Assembly (NCBI GenBank): GCA_035772405.1
Contig: JAYKKM010000250.1
Coordinates: 750,001-814,000 of the forward strand
Direction: 5' to 3'
DNA from: Chrysogorgia sp. JL179-B06
Lineage: Eukaryota; Cnidaria; Anthozoa; Scleralcyonacea; Chrysogorgiidae
DNA: 64,000 nucleotides
Shown here piece by piece: positions 22,301 to 32,623 of this stretch (positions are counted from its first letter, which is position 1; every line of letters starts with the position of its first letter). Below the pieces are notes generated by a model. That model did no database searches. It was not told the DNA's origin and worked only from the letters and a program-made list of their open reading frames with translations. The position numbers and the translations under genes were made by a program.

Positions 22301-24716
22301 TGCGCCTACCTTTTGTGCCTATCCCGCAACCGGTTACTTGCACCACTGTGGTCATAACACATTGCCGAAAAGCGCCTCATGATGCAGTGTCATCCCGTTT
22401 CCCACTAATGGTCTCCCGAGTGCGATCGAATCCAAAGAACGACGTCGGCGTTCAAAGAACATGAACGAAAAGTACACAAAACATATCAAACGTCGCTACT
22501 CCGACGACATGCTCAGCGTGCAACCAGCTTTCAAATCATTTCAGTCGGGCTCATCGCATTATGCAAGATGCAGAGTGCGCTTCGCAAGAGAAAAAGGTAG
22601 CAACTCTCCAGTACCTTTGACGGCCTCTATATCGGTGTCTCCTACCTCCACAGCCCATGGAGTATCCAGCCAACCAACCTCTTCCCGAAGTGAATGAGTC
22701 GCTGCCAGCATACACCTGCACCAACCTCCCAACGCACTCTGTCACCATCTTACCCACCAACAACAGTGGTCCTTCCCAGTCAGTGCTCACTGGAGTCCTT
22801 CTTGGCAGCCCAAAACGCCACTGACATCGCCCAGCCGTCGTCACTCAACACAGCCAACATCGGTTCATGTGAACCACAGTGTCACCACGGCCTCAACAGC
22901 CAATGCCTCGCTGAGGCTTGTCCTAGAGCACGTTGTCCCATAACACCCTGTGCCTGCCAACCATCCATCTTCCTCAGCCCAACCGAAACCATACAATCGG
23001 CCGTGAATCGATTCCTTGCAGAAGAGATTCCATCATCTAACCTTTGTCTCCACCACTGGCTCCCAGTACTCCCACAGACCTCACCACTGTGGCCGAATCT
23101 ACAATGTCACTGCAAGGCCAACTTTCTCCTGCTCCAAAGGTCCATGCAGCGCTGACCGTACCATGCAGTACATCAACGCCAACCTGCTGCCCTTCCTCTA
23201 TCCACCGAGCTAGACAACCTCTATGATACTGACCCAACCAGCACCGTCGCCCCTCACCACCTACGCCATCCGACGAACCTAATGTTGAGTCCCTTCACAA
23301 ACCACAGGCACCAGATCCTATGCCGTGACTAAACATTGATCATGCTAGAAGCAGTTGATTTTTTTGACGAACCGCCTGGGTCCCTTCCATCACCTGGTCC
23401 ACAACTACCAGTACTTGCTGATGTTCCCGAAATCACCGGTGAAACTGCACAGCCAGTCGATCCTGATACACCACCTAATCCCCCCAGACCACCTCTCGCT
23501 CCTGCAGCCCTATCGCCGATTGTCCAGCGTTCCAAATGTTCCCCACGCAACCAAACGCAGAGAAACACGCGGAATTTCCCTCCCACGCTGGTTATCCACC
23601 TTTGAAGGAGAGCTCCTCCAGCCGTTTTTTTCTACAAACTGAGGCTTTTGCTGAACAATGTCTCGCAATTGCAAAAGAGGTTCAATCCACCAACCACCAG
23701 AGACCAGCACAACGTCGCCCTGACCGCCCGACCACCACTCGAAGGCAACAGCACTTTGACCCTGACGAGTCTCGGCGCATACAGGCACTCTACCGCCACC
23801 CCAGGAAACGAGCTGCCATAAAGGTCATGGCAAACTAAAGTCCGATCTTCAACGGCACAATAGCAGATGCTAAGACATTTTTCACGAATATATTCAGTCA
23901 CAAACATTGCGATACCGCATCTCTGGCCAAAGAATTGGAAGAACATGTGCCCTCCTCAAGTAGAGGAGTCCTTATTCAATCCTCAACTGCTGCTGAAGTC
24001 AGTGCCAAACTTAAGATAATGGCAAACTCCGCACCCGGCAAAGGCGAGCTTCTGGCCAACATCTTTGCGCACTACATCCAACGCGACGTCCCCGAAATCT
24101 GGAAAACGGCTACGATGATACTAATCCATAAGAAAGGTCCAAGCGAGGACATCTCAAACTTTCGACCAATCGCCTTAATGTCGTGTCTTTACAAATTACT
24201 AATGGGGGTATACTTGCCTTGCTCAACGCATGTCCAAATGGGCCATCCAACACTCCCTGCTCTCAGACGAGCAGAAGCAGAAGAGTAACAGACCGACCGA
24301 AGGGTGCTACGAACACGGGTTTCTTACAATCAGTGATCGGAGATGCACGACGCACGTAGAAAAACATCTTCGTGGCATGGTTGGACATCAGAAACGAGCT
24401 GGTCGTTTCAAAATAATTACAGAAGGAAACAAAGTGTTGGTGATCGATGTTTGCTGTCCTTTACAAAACGGCCCTGAAGCCCTTCCCGAAGCAGAATTAC
24501 ACAAGTTGAGAGGTATTCAGTAATCAAACAACACTTTCTCTCCCTTGGTATGGAATGCACCGTCTATGGCTTTGTGGCACTCAAACAATGAACAAGTCCT
24601 CCAATGCCTACGAATGACCTGTTCCTACAAGAACCTGTTCCGCAAACTATGTTGTAGTGATGTGATCCAAGGTTCCAACGATATTTGTCGCCAACACCTC
24701 AGCTCTGATCAAATAT
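22301..24716 (+). pseudogene. R2/NeSL-type LINE, degenerate near-full span
   Basis: An N-terminal zinc-finger remnant (CAYPATGYLHHCGHN) and NEKYTKHIKRRYSDDM lead into a Pro/Thr-rich region. From about 23590 comes FAEQCLAIAKEVQ, then ADAKTFFTNIFSHK. RT fingers at 24020-24300 read MANSAPGKGELLANI, ILIHKKGPSEDISNFRPIAL and SCLYKLL. The RT palm is deleted. The restriction-like endonuclease tail (KVLVIDVCCPLQNGPEAL, 24430-24480) and C-terminal CSDVIQGSNDI follow, ending about 24716. Multiple frameshifts. It belongs to the same family as the 3' piece at 14936-16250. Confidence 0.75.
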
Positions 24717-24935
24717 AACACTCTTCGCTTCCTCTTTTTTACCATTAAAAATGTTAAACGCCCTTAGGTGGACATGTTTGCACACACTTTAACTTATATT
24801 TCTTAATTTTATATCATGACAGACTGAGATAAAGTCGCCTAGTACCACTAATATGGTCTTACATAGCATGAGCGTACATTTCTTCTAAATTTACCCATTG
24901 TACCTACCTTAGAACTTTGACATGTAAATAAGGAA

Positions 24936-25059
24936 TCTGTTCCTAGCTTAATATCTGGTATGTCAGGCAATACCTGACTCATATATTTAAACTGATTTTT
25001 GGACTTCGGCCATGGGATTGTGAAGCTTGCTTCGCTTCCGAGTACGGCCCACACATCAC
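24936..25059 (+). repeat. Dispersed repeat, copy B
   Basis: A shorter form of 8522-8677 on the same strand. It lacks about 40 internal bases between AAGCTTGCTTC and CCGAGTA. Confidence 0.8.
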
Positions 25060-25345
25060 TTTTGTTAAACAGGCATCTGCTGAGATGTAAAACAATCATT
25101 AGCTAAACGAAAAATAGGCGTCCCCTGGACGTTAAACAGGCGTTCCCAGACGTAAAATCGGTTCACCCTTCGGGTCGAGAACCAGGCGTCCCCATAAACA
25201 GGCGTCGCAATAAACAGGCGTCCTAACACACGTAAGCCGTTCGCCTTCTCTGATAAGGGCATGAAACCGTAGGTCCTCAGCTGCTTCGGCAGAACAACCG
25301 GTCGTCTTCTCGGAAAGGACGTTAAACCGTAGGGCACTCTGGATG
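25060..25345. repeat. Irregular repeats of TAAACAGGCGT
   Basis: AAACAGGCGT or close variants recur at about 25064, 25134, 25196 and 25213, with related AGGCGTCC words between. No coding potential is seen. Confidence 0.6.
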
Positions 25346-26169
25346 AGGCTTGCCAGTTTTTTGTTTAACCTGTAAAATTCTACAGTATGGACAGCTCACC
25401 AAGTGTAATGAAATCAGTGGCTAGCACCACAGTTTCTTTATAATGTTATTGTGATTCAAAAGGAAAGATGAATGAAGAATTGTCAAACGTTCTAGTGTAA
25501 TAGACATCGAAGAAACAAACTGAACAGTAAAATGAACGACTGGCAGGGTTTGCTGTTTGACCACCAGAATTAGATTTCCTCTGATCATCATGACCGGCAG
25601 ATTCCAAAAAAATATTTGCAGCGCTGCCAGTATCCGACCAGATAATAGAAAATATCAGGCCGGATAGTGAGATTATACACTAATTCTATTATTCGAATCC
25701 ACTTTATTCAGGTGTACCTCATTACGTACTGCCGTATGCCCTCCCTTGTGTTATAACCGTTCTCAATATCTATTCACAATATAGTAGTTCATGAACATGT
25801 TTAATATTAAACAGATGTAAGTTGAACAGTTGCATAAAAATGCAGTTGAACAAAGATAAAATAGTTTTATAACATATTACAACATAGATACAATAGGTTG
25901 TCTGGTCCTTGAATTGTCCTCCAAAGAGGTTGACTTGTACTCCGAAGAGGTTGAGAGTCTCTTTTATAAACTGGCTTATTTGGTCAAACACATGTTGGCT
26001 GAATATGTTGATTTTAATGAGGCTTTAAAAATATTATCAACCAACAAAAATAAACTACGTAAGATAACATACCATATAATCAAGTTAAGGTCATTTCATT
26101 CAAAACCTTTTCGTATTTTGGTTAAGAATATTGTTTTAAAAAGCCACCGAATAAACCAACAGATTAATG
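25346..26169. other. AT-rich interval, one unassigned ORF
   Basis: A 114-residue plus-strand frame (25914-26258; MSSKEVDLYSEEVESLFYKL) is Lys/Leu-rich. It could be the start of the LINE ORF1 that follows or chance. It shows no motif. Otherwise nothing is seen. Confidence 0.35.
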
Positions 26170-27083
26170 GCCGCGAATCGTCAAAAGATCGGTTAACAAT
26201 CGTAACTCGTCGTCTCCTGCACTGTGATTGGCTAACAGAGTTAACAAATTTTAGCTAACAAACTCACAAACCTTGCGCAGATACAAAAAGGGCGTCATAG
26301 AAATCAATCTTTCACATATCAAAAAGTTGGCCAAAAATTTACTTCAAATAAGTACTTGTTACTGACTGACAAACACGAAGAATTGGAAAATACTAATGAA
26401 GTACAAATTATTCATCCCGTCTCAAACCACTTCGATCGTCAAAGTAATAAATCAACCGTTGCATATGCAAACAAATCATCATTTAAATTCAAACCTCAAT
26501 GGTAAAAGAAATCTAAATGGAGTAAGAAATGGATATGCAAAAGCAACGAAGCGAGCGATCGAGTTTTACATCGCGATGGAAATGTGACCCTCATTCAAGT
26601 AATCCTCCGTCTACAGTGATTATTGGTGACTCAATGCTCAAGGGTCTTTGTGGTGACAAAATTTCCAGATCGACTGATAGTAAAGTATCAGTGAAATCAT
26701 TTTCAGGCTCAACTATCGAGGACATGAATGATTATCTAGAACAATCTATGAGAATGAAACCGGCCAACATTATCTTACACATTGGAACAAATGACATTGG
26801 TAAAGATTATCCGAGATCGATAGCTGAACACATAACCAAATTACAAAATAATATCATCACAAGATGATCCGATGACAGAGGCAGCAATTTCGACCTTGGT
26901 CACTAGAAACGACCAAAAAGATAACAAAGGTAAAGTCGAAAACGTAAACAAGCACTTGTCCAGACTTTCAAAACTACATAAATTTGATCTAATTCGTAAT
27001 GAAAATATAGATTCGAGGTTTAAATCGATCTCGTCTTCACCTAAACACTTCTGGGGATTATTAATTATCTAAATAGTTTTTAA
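26170..27083 (+). pseudogene. CR1/L2-like LINE ORF1 with SGNH-esterase domain
   Basis: A first segment (about 26270-26505) reads QKVGQKFTSNKYLLLTDKHE. The next ORF, from 26529, has an SGNH/GDSL hydrolase domain: IIGDSMLKGL (nucleophile Ser block), SGSTIEDMNDYLE and NIILHIGTNDI (the Asn/Asp block). Stops follow, then NVNKHLSRLSKLHKFDLIRN in another frame. Esterase-type ORF1s are known in CR1-group LINEs. The LINE is interrupted at TTAA 27084-27087 by the recombinase element and resumes at 29358: with a single TTAA the frame LNTSGDY.LSK.FLIKYP crosses the junction. Confidence 0.75.
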
Positions 27084-27087
27084 TTAA

Positions 27088-27181
27088 CAATTATTCGCTG
27101 ATGGCGAGGTGAATATTGGTGAATAAAAACCGAGACAAGTCGAGGTTTTTATTCACCGATATTCACTGAGCCGAATAATTG
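27088..27181. repeat. Left terminal hairpin of the recombinase element
   Basis: The arms CAATTATTCG...GGTGAATATTGGTGAATAAA and TTTATTCACCGATATTCA...CGAATAATTG pair around a short loop near 27132-27140. The outer edge abuts TTAA and the inner edge abuts TTTTAGTA. Confidence 0.85.
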
Positions 27182-27454
27182 TTTTAGTATAAATACACAT
27201 TTTTCCACTCTTAGGAACAGCATTTCCTTCACAAATACTAGTTTCTTGACTGTTTTCTCCTGTCACTTTGACAAATCGGCTGGCGGCCATTTTGAAAAAA
27301 CGCTGGAGGTCATTATCGAGAAATAATCGACCAATCAGCACACGCAATTTCTATAATCACCTAATGTATTTATACTAATACGGATTAGTATAATTTCAGT
27401 AGTAAAAAATGGCTTTCGAGCCATCTGATTGGCTAACTGAGCAGTAAATCTGAG

Positions 27455-27486
27455 GCAATATTTACTGGCCAACCAGTAAATATTGC
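27455..27486. promoter_or_regulatory. Perfect 14-4-14 palindrome before the recombinase ATG
   Basis: GCAATATTTACTGG, spacer CCAA, then CCAGTAAATATTGC, ending 14 bases before ATG 27501. The geometry (two inverted arms around a short core) resembles a tyrosine-recombinase binding site or a dimeric operator. Whether it is bound by the encoded protein is inference. Confidence 0.5.
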
Positions 27487-27500
27487 TTTTCAATGAAAAA

Positions 27501-28938
27501 ATGGCTGCACAAAATCGTTTTGTTAAAATTTCGGAAGAAGAAATTAAAGAAGTTAAGGCAAATGCCATTCCAAAGAACACAAAAGAGGCAACAAAATTTG
27601 GTGTAAAACTATTTCAAGGTAAGAACGTTTTTTTTTTAGTATAAAACAATCTATTTATAAATAAAAAACTAGTGAATATTAACAAAAAGGAGCGACACAG
27701 TGACAGTAAAATTTACATGTTTTTTCCGACTGTTTTCTTACAACAGAATGGTTTTTACAACAAGAAGAATTCACTTCAGAATTTGAGAACATGGAAATAC
27801 CTGAAATGAACAAATGTTTATCCAAATTCTACATGTCAGCTCGAAAAAAGGATGGTTCGTTTTATAAGAAAACAAGTCTAATGTCAATCCGGGCAGCCTT
27901 AGATCGTCACCTTCGCTCAGCACCGCATGACAAGAAATTCTCAATTTGTGACGGTGTAATATTTCATGAAGCAAATCAAACACTTCATTCCTACCTCAAG
28001 CATCTAATTGGTAGTGGCAAAATAGCTGGCACAGTCCACAAAAATCCTTTGACACCTGAAGCCGTCCAACATCTCTTCCAGAAAGGCGAATTGACCAGCG
28101 CTGAAACATGGTGTCCTCGCTCCTTGATGCAAACAGTTTGGTTTTACCTTTCGCTGTACTTTGGCAAACGCGGACGAGAAAACCAGAGCCTCATCAAGAA
28201 GTCCATGCTTCGTCTTTGTTTACTCGCCGGTGGAGACGAATATTTCGAGCTCAACAAAGACGAACCCGGAGCGGTGCTTTCTAGCAAGAATCATACTGGC
28301 GGCCTCGAAGGAACTGAAGATCACTCGGACGGCAAGATCTTCGCCGTAGCAAATTCACCAAGATGTCCCGTCAAAACCATTAAAAAGTACCTCAGCCATC
28401 TTAATCCCAACATTGAGAATCTATTCCAGCGCCCAAAAGATCTGTCGGCGAAGTTTAATCCTCGGCAAGTCTTGATTTGGTACGAGAAGAAGGCAATTGG
28501 CCATAATACGCTCGACAACATGTTGCGAAATATATCAGAAAGAGTTGGTATCGCGCCGTATTACACTAACCACTCGCTGAGAGCCACAACTGTTACCATC
28601 CTGTCTTCCAACAACGTCGAAACACGGAAAATTAAAGCGGTGACTGGCCACGTGAAAGACCAACTCTCAGTCAGTTCAAGCACATGTCATCGACGCTCAG
28701 CTCGTTTGTTCATGGCGAAGAAGCTACAGCAGCAACCTCATCTCGCTGGATCATCCCCGCAGAAGTTGCTCCATCTCAATCGGTTGCAGAAAGCCAATCA
28801 AGAGTTGCAAACAACACAATTTCCCTTGCTAGGAACGAGGAAAACATTATCCAAAGTAGTGTGAGTCCTGCATCCATTCTTCAATCTGGCACATTTCAAG
28901 GATGTTCGTTCACGTTTAACATTACAAACAACAAATAA
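27501..28938 (+). pseudogene. Crypton-like (DUF3504) tyrosine recombinase, 3'-frameshifted
   Basis: Exon 1 is 27501-27618 (MAAQNRFVKISEEEIKEV) and exon 2 starts at 27747; the GT-AG intron keeps phase 1. The first 340 residues read cleanly: an N-terminal SAM-like part (KKDGSFYKKTSLMSIRAALD), the catalytic box with Arg181 (FGKRGREN), then NHSLRATTV (His315, Arg318) and VTGH (His341). About ten residues later the nucleophilic Tyr should follow. Here the frame shifts near 28655-28685. The expected tail (MSSTLSSFVHGE... FQGCSFTFNI, to 28938) lies in another frame, and the in-frame product instead ends at 28864 without the Tyr. The domain is shared with Cryptons and their host-gene derivatives (ZMYM2, QRICH1 and KCTD1 are known examples). 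Probably inactive, though otherwise well preserved. Confidence 0.8.
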
Positions 28939-29252
28939 CATTTGTATTGAACCTGTTGTAACTGCTTGATGCATGATTTGTTGAAAATCCGAGTTATTTA
29001 AGCACGATCTGTTGCTTCTTTTACAGTAAATTGATATCGTTGTTGTTTTATAAAACGAACTGCGAACGAAGGCGGAAGGTCATGTCACATGTGATGTCGC
29101 GTGACTCGAGCAGGAAGTTTTTATATTCATAACGGAAATACGTATTTTAACAATTATTTTAATTAAAATTAATTTACAAATTTGTTGTATTAATTCACCT
29201 TTTTACTACTGAAATACTATAAAATATGAAATACTATGAAATACTACTAAAA

Positions 29253-29353
29253 CAATTATTCGCCTCAGGCTCAGTGATTCCAAGCCTATATTCACTTCGC
29301 CTTCGGCTCAGTGAATATAGGCTTGTAATCACTTCGCCTTCGGCGAATAATTG
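29253..29353. repeat. Right terminal hairpin of the recombinase element
   Basis: CAATTATTCGCC...AAGCCTATATTCACTTCG pairs with CAGTGAATATAGGCTT...GGCGAATAATTG. It is the inverted counterpart of the left hairpin. TTAA follows its outer edge. Confidence 0.85.
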
Positions 29354-29357
29354 TTAA

Positions 29358-32130
29358 ATATCCAGACCCTAGTAATGTTGACTTACCTAGTTCCGCTGGG
29401 GATATGCCACACTTGCGGAATAAATCCTTTTCATAACTTAAAATTGAAAGGTTTTAAAATCTCTCACCTAAATATTGTAAGTCTGGTTAAATATATCGAT
29501 CAACTCCATATTTATTTGATACTCCTTCCTTTTGATGTTTTGAGTGTCAATGAGACCAGATTAGATGATACTATTAGCGATAATGAAATCACCATAGATG
29601 GATATATTCCGGAGAGCTAGAAATCGCAATCGTGGTGGAGTCTCCCTTTATGTTAAATCATCTCTAAATTCATGTCCCAGAAGTGACTTAATTTAGTTCC
29701 AAGTAAATTGGAGGCGACTTGCATTGAGATACCTTCTTTTTTAGGCTTTTGAAAAATTACTATGTTCCTTGGAAAATGAATCCAAGGAATTTATTGTTAA
29801 TGGAGATATAAATTGTGATTTACTTACTGATCACTGTTCTCCATATACAAATCGCCTATTGGAGTTGCTCGATGTGTTTCAGCTTTATCAAACTATAAAA
29901 GAACCCACTAGGATACTGAAACAAATGAACCTCATAAAATATTTAAATCTGGTGTTATTCACTTAGGTATCAGTGACCACTCCTTGGTTTATACGTGTGG
30001 GAAAATTACTCTATCCCGAGATAAACCAGAAACTTTAAATATTACAATTCTGAAGCTTTTTGCAATGATTTATTTAATGAACTGAATGAAGACTGGCAAG
30101 TGAGTGACGACCCCAATACCTTATGGAATATTTACACCCCGTGGCTTACTAATGATCCACCGGGATTATCTTAAAAAGAAAGCTATTAAGAATAATTCTT
30201 CTTATTTGTTTAATACTTATAAAAAAGAGAGAAATTTGACTGGGAAAATTAAAATGACAAAGTCAAGATACTATCAAAGTGCATACAAGAACAAAGGAAA
30301 TTCAAAAGAATTGTGCAAAAATATTAATAACCTTATCAGCAAATCGTCTAAAACCACCTCCATTTCCTCTCTAAAAGTTAACGAAAGTGTGCAAGTAACA
30401 GATGATATAGACATTACCAATACCCTAAATGATTATTTCTCGAACATTGGTATTGATCTGTCTTCAAAATTGCCTCACAGTAATACAAATCCGTGTGTTT
30501 ATGTTAACAAATGCATAACTCAATTTAAATTTGAGGAAATTACAGAAGCTAAGGTTTTCACCATTCTAAATAGTTGAAAAGCCTCTAAGTCGTCTGGGTT
30601 TGATAAAATTTCCGCTAAACTTGTTAAAGATTCTTCAAAATTATAGCACCATCACTTGCTAAAATATTTAATAGATCCTTAAGTTCTGGTATTTTTCCTG
30701 ATGAGTGGAAGAGTGCCACAATTTCTCCTATCTCTAAATCCGGTGATCCAAAAGTTTGTGGAAATTATCGACCTATTTCAGTTCTATCTATTATTGCAAA
30801 AACGTTTGAGAAATTAGTATTTAAACAGCTTTCTGAATTTCTTGAAATAAATCAAATTTTAACAACACCAATCTGGTTTTAGAAAGAGATTTTCTATATT
30901 GACAAGGGAATGATCAATGGTGTCTTATTCCTTGGTGTCTTATTCCTTGATCTTAAAAAAGCTTTTGACACAATTGATCACAATATCCTTCTAAATAAAT
31001 TAATCGCCTACGGAATTAATGGTGTAGAACTAAATTGGTTCAAATCTTACATTTTAAATAGAGTACGATGTAAAATTAATCACACTGTTAAGTGTAGTAT
31101 TCCCCAAGGCTCAAATCTTGGTCCTATGCTCTTTCTTCTGTATATAAATGATCTACCAAACTGTCTTTTTTGTTCAACTCCTGAGATGTTTGCTGACGAG
31201 TCGACGACACTCATTTAACAGTCTCGGATAGCTCAATTGAAAACATTTGAATTATTTTAAATAAAAAACTTGAAAACATTTACCGATGGCTAATAAAATA
31301 AGCTTACTTCAAATATCGACAAAACCGAATACATGTCAATTGGCTCACAAAGACGTCTATCACAGATCGACAATAGTCCACAGGTTTTTATCGGTGAAAA
31401 TAAAATATCACGTGATAAAACTACAAAAAGTTTAGGTGTTGTTATTGACGAGAATGTGTTGGAATGAACAAATTGATGTCGTTAGCAAAAATGTCTCTAG
31501 AAGAATTGGTATCATCAAACGATATAAACGTTATGTTGACAAAAATACCTTAATTATTTTGTATAATGCACTGGTCTAATAATTTATACAAAAACTCCAA
31601 AATCGAGCTGCAAGAATAATTATAAGCTGCGATTATACAATAAGATCAGTTGACATTCTTAAGTCACTAAAGTGGAAAAATTTAAAACGAAGGTTTTAGC
31701 AGATGGCTACTTTGATGTTTAAATCATTAAATAACATGGCACCTAGTGTTACCAATCATTTTACTTTACATTGTAATGAAAGTTATAACTTAAGAAGCAA
31801 CACTAACAGATTTACTTTATCTAAACCTCTAAACTCCATGAAAAGAAGTTTTAGCTATTATGGTGCTAGAGTCTCGAATTCCTTACCTTCGCAATTGAAG
31901 TTCCCTGATGTGTCTCTAAACAATTTTAATAAACAACTTTCCGAATTTTTAGATTTAAATAACGATATCCTGGAAGAGTTCTAATTTTATGATCTTTGTA
32001 TTATACTTCTTGTAAATAGTATTTTAATCTCATATATAGGCGCTTAATACGTAGCTTATAGTAAGTTTCTTGTTATTCATTTGAATTTAGTTAGTCCATC
32101 TTGTTAAACCTATTTTTATATATTTTACCT
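29358..32130 (+). pseudogene. CR1/L2-like LINE ORF2 (endonuclease, RT, 3' end)
   Basis: This continues the LINE interrupted at 27083. Endonuclease: LKGFKISHLNIVSLVKYIDQ, PFDVLSVNETRLDDTI (29430-29600), then GDINCDLL and SDHSLVYT in other frames. RT: ISPISKSGDP, CGNYRPISVLSIIAKTFEKL (30730-30815), LDLKKAFDTIDHNILLNKL, SIPQGSNLGPMLFLLYIND, and the catalytic box MFADEST (YADD changed to FADE). The C-terminal domain (31703-31984) has YNLRSNTNRFTL and SYYGARVSNSLPSQL and ends with a stop at 31984. The 3' UTR runs to about 32130. Many frameshifts. Confidence 0.85.
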
Positions 32131-32300
32131 TCTGTAACACGGCCCTGTGAAAACCAGCATTTTTCTTTTTAAATTTTATATAATATTGCTGACCAGGCCA
32201 CCATGTATAAATATGATTAAATAATAAATAATAATTCCACGGCCGTACGCGTCGCACCCAAAACTCCTGCAAATTCATTTCGCAATTCGCCATAGAAAAT

Positions 32301-32408
32301 GTCTACGATCACCACCAGGTGTTCTCGTCCGATCACCACAGTTAAGTCTAGTCGGGCGGAGTTAGTACTTCGATAGGTGACCGCCTGGGAATACTCCGTG
32401 TGGTACAC
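32301..32408 (+). rRNA. 5S rRNA-derived segment (pseudogene) inside retroelement sequence
   Basis: About 108 nt align in order with metazoan 5S rRNA: GTCTACGATCACCACC, TCTCGTCCGATCACC, GTTAAGTCTAGTCGGGC, GTTAGTACTT and TGACCGCCTGGGAATAC, ending near GTGTGGTAC. About ten bases are missing in the 5' third. The C-box GGATGGGTGACC is changed to CGATAGGTGACC. The flanks (32238-32300 and 32409-32460) match retroelement sequence at 17718-17866, where only a stub of the 5S part remains (TCTATGACCACATACACC). Transcription is unlikely given the internal-promoter changes. Confidence 0.8.
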
Positions 32409-32623
32409 CAACCGTCGTCGACCTTTTGGTCGAATTAACGAACGCTGAACTGGCGCCCGCGCTGAACTGGAACCGCTAGTATTTTCACGCCGTTTTTCGT
32501 TTTTATACTTTCAAAATAAGGGCCTTTTGGTCAAGGTTCGCACACTTGTTCTGTAGGGAAGAGATTGTAAGTGCTGTTGGTTGCCAAGGCGCTTTTTAGC
32601 TGCAGAGTCTAGCCGCAGAGAGC

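Larger units (their letters stand above)
27088..29353 (+). mobile_element. TTAA-flanked element carrying a tyrosine recombinase
   Basis: A 2,266-bp insertion within a LINE. It is flanked by direct TTAA copies (27084-27087 and 29354-29357) and has terminal inverted repeats beginning CAATTATTCGC. Each end folds on itself (27088-27181 and 29253-29353). The inner edges TTTTAGTA and TACTACTAAAA and the internal words TTTCAGTAGTAAAA (about 27391) and TTTTACTACTGAAA (about 29200) continue the inverted symmetry. The only gene is a spliced DUF3504-type recombinase. Classical Cryptons lack inverted repeats and TTAA duplications. DDE elements (piggyBac, Kolobok) have TTAA but no tyrosine recombinase. 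Confidence 0.8.

Noticed and set aside
27084..29357. Ordinary piggyBac or Kolobok element
   Set aside because: TTAA duplications fit, but no DDE transposase is present; the gene is a tyrosine recombinase.
32301..32408. Functional 5S rRNA gene
   Set aside because: About ten bases are missing and the C-box is mutated. It lies inside retroelement sequence, with no array around it.
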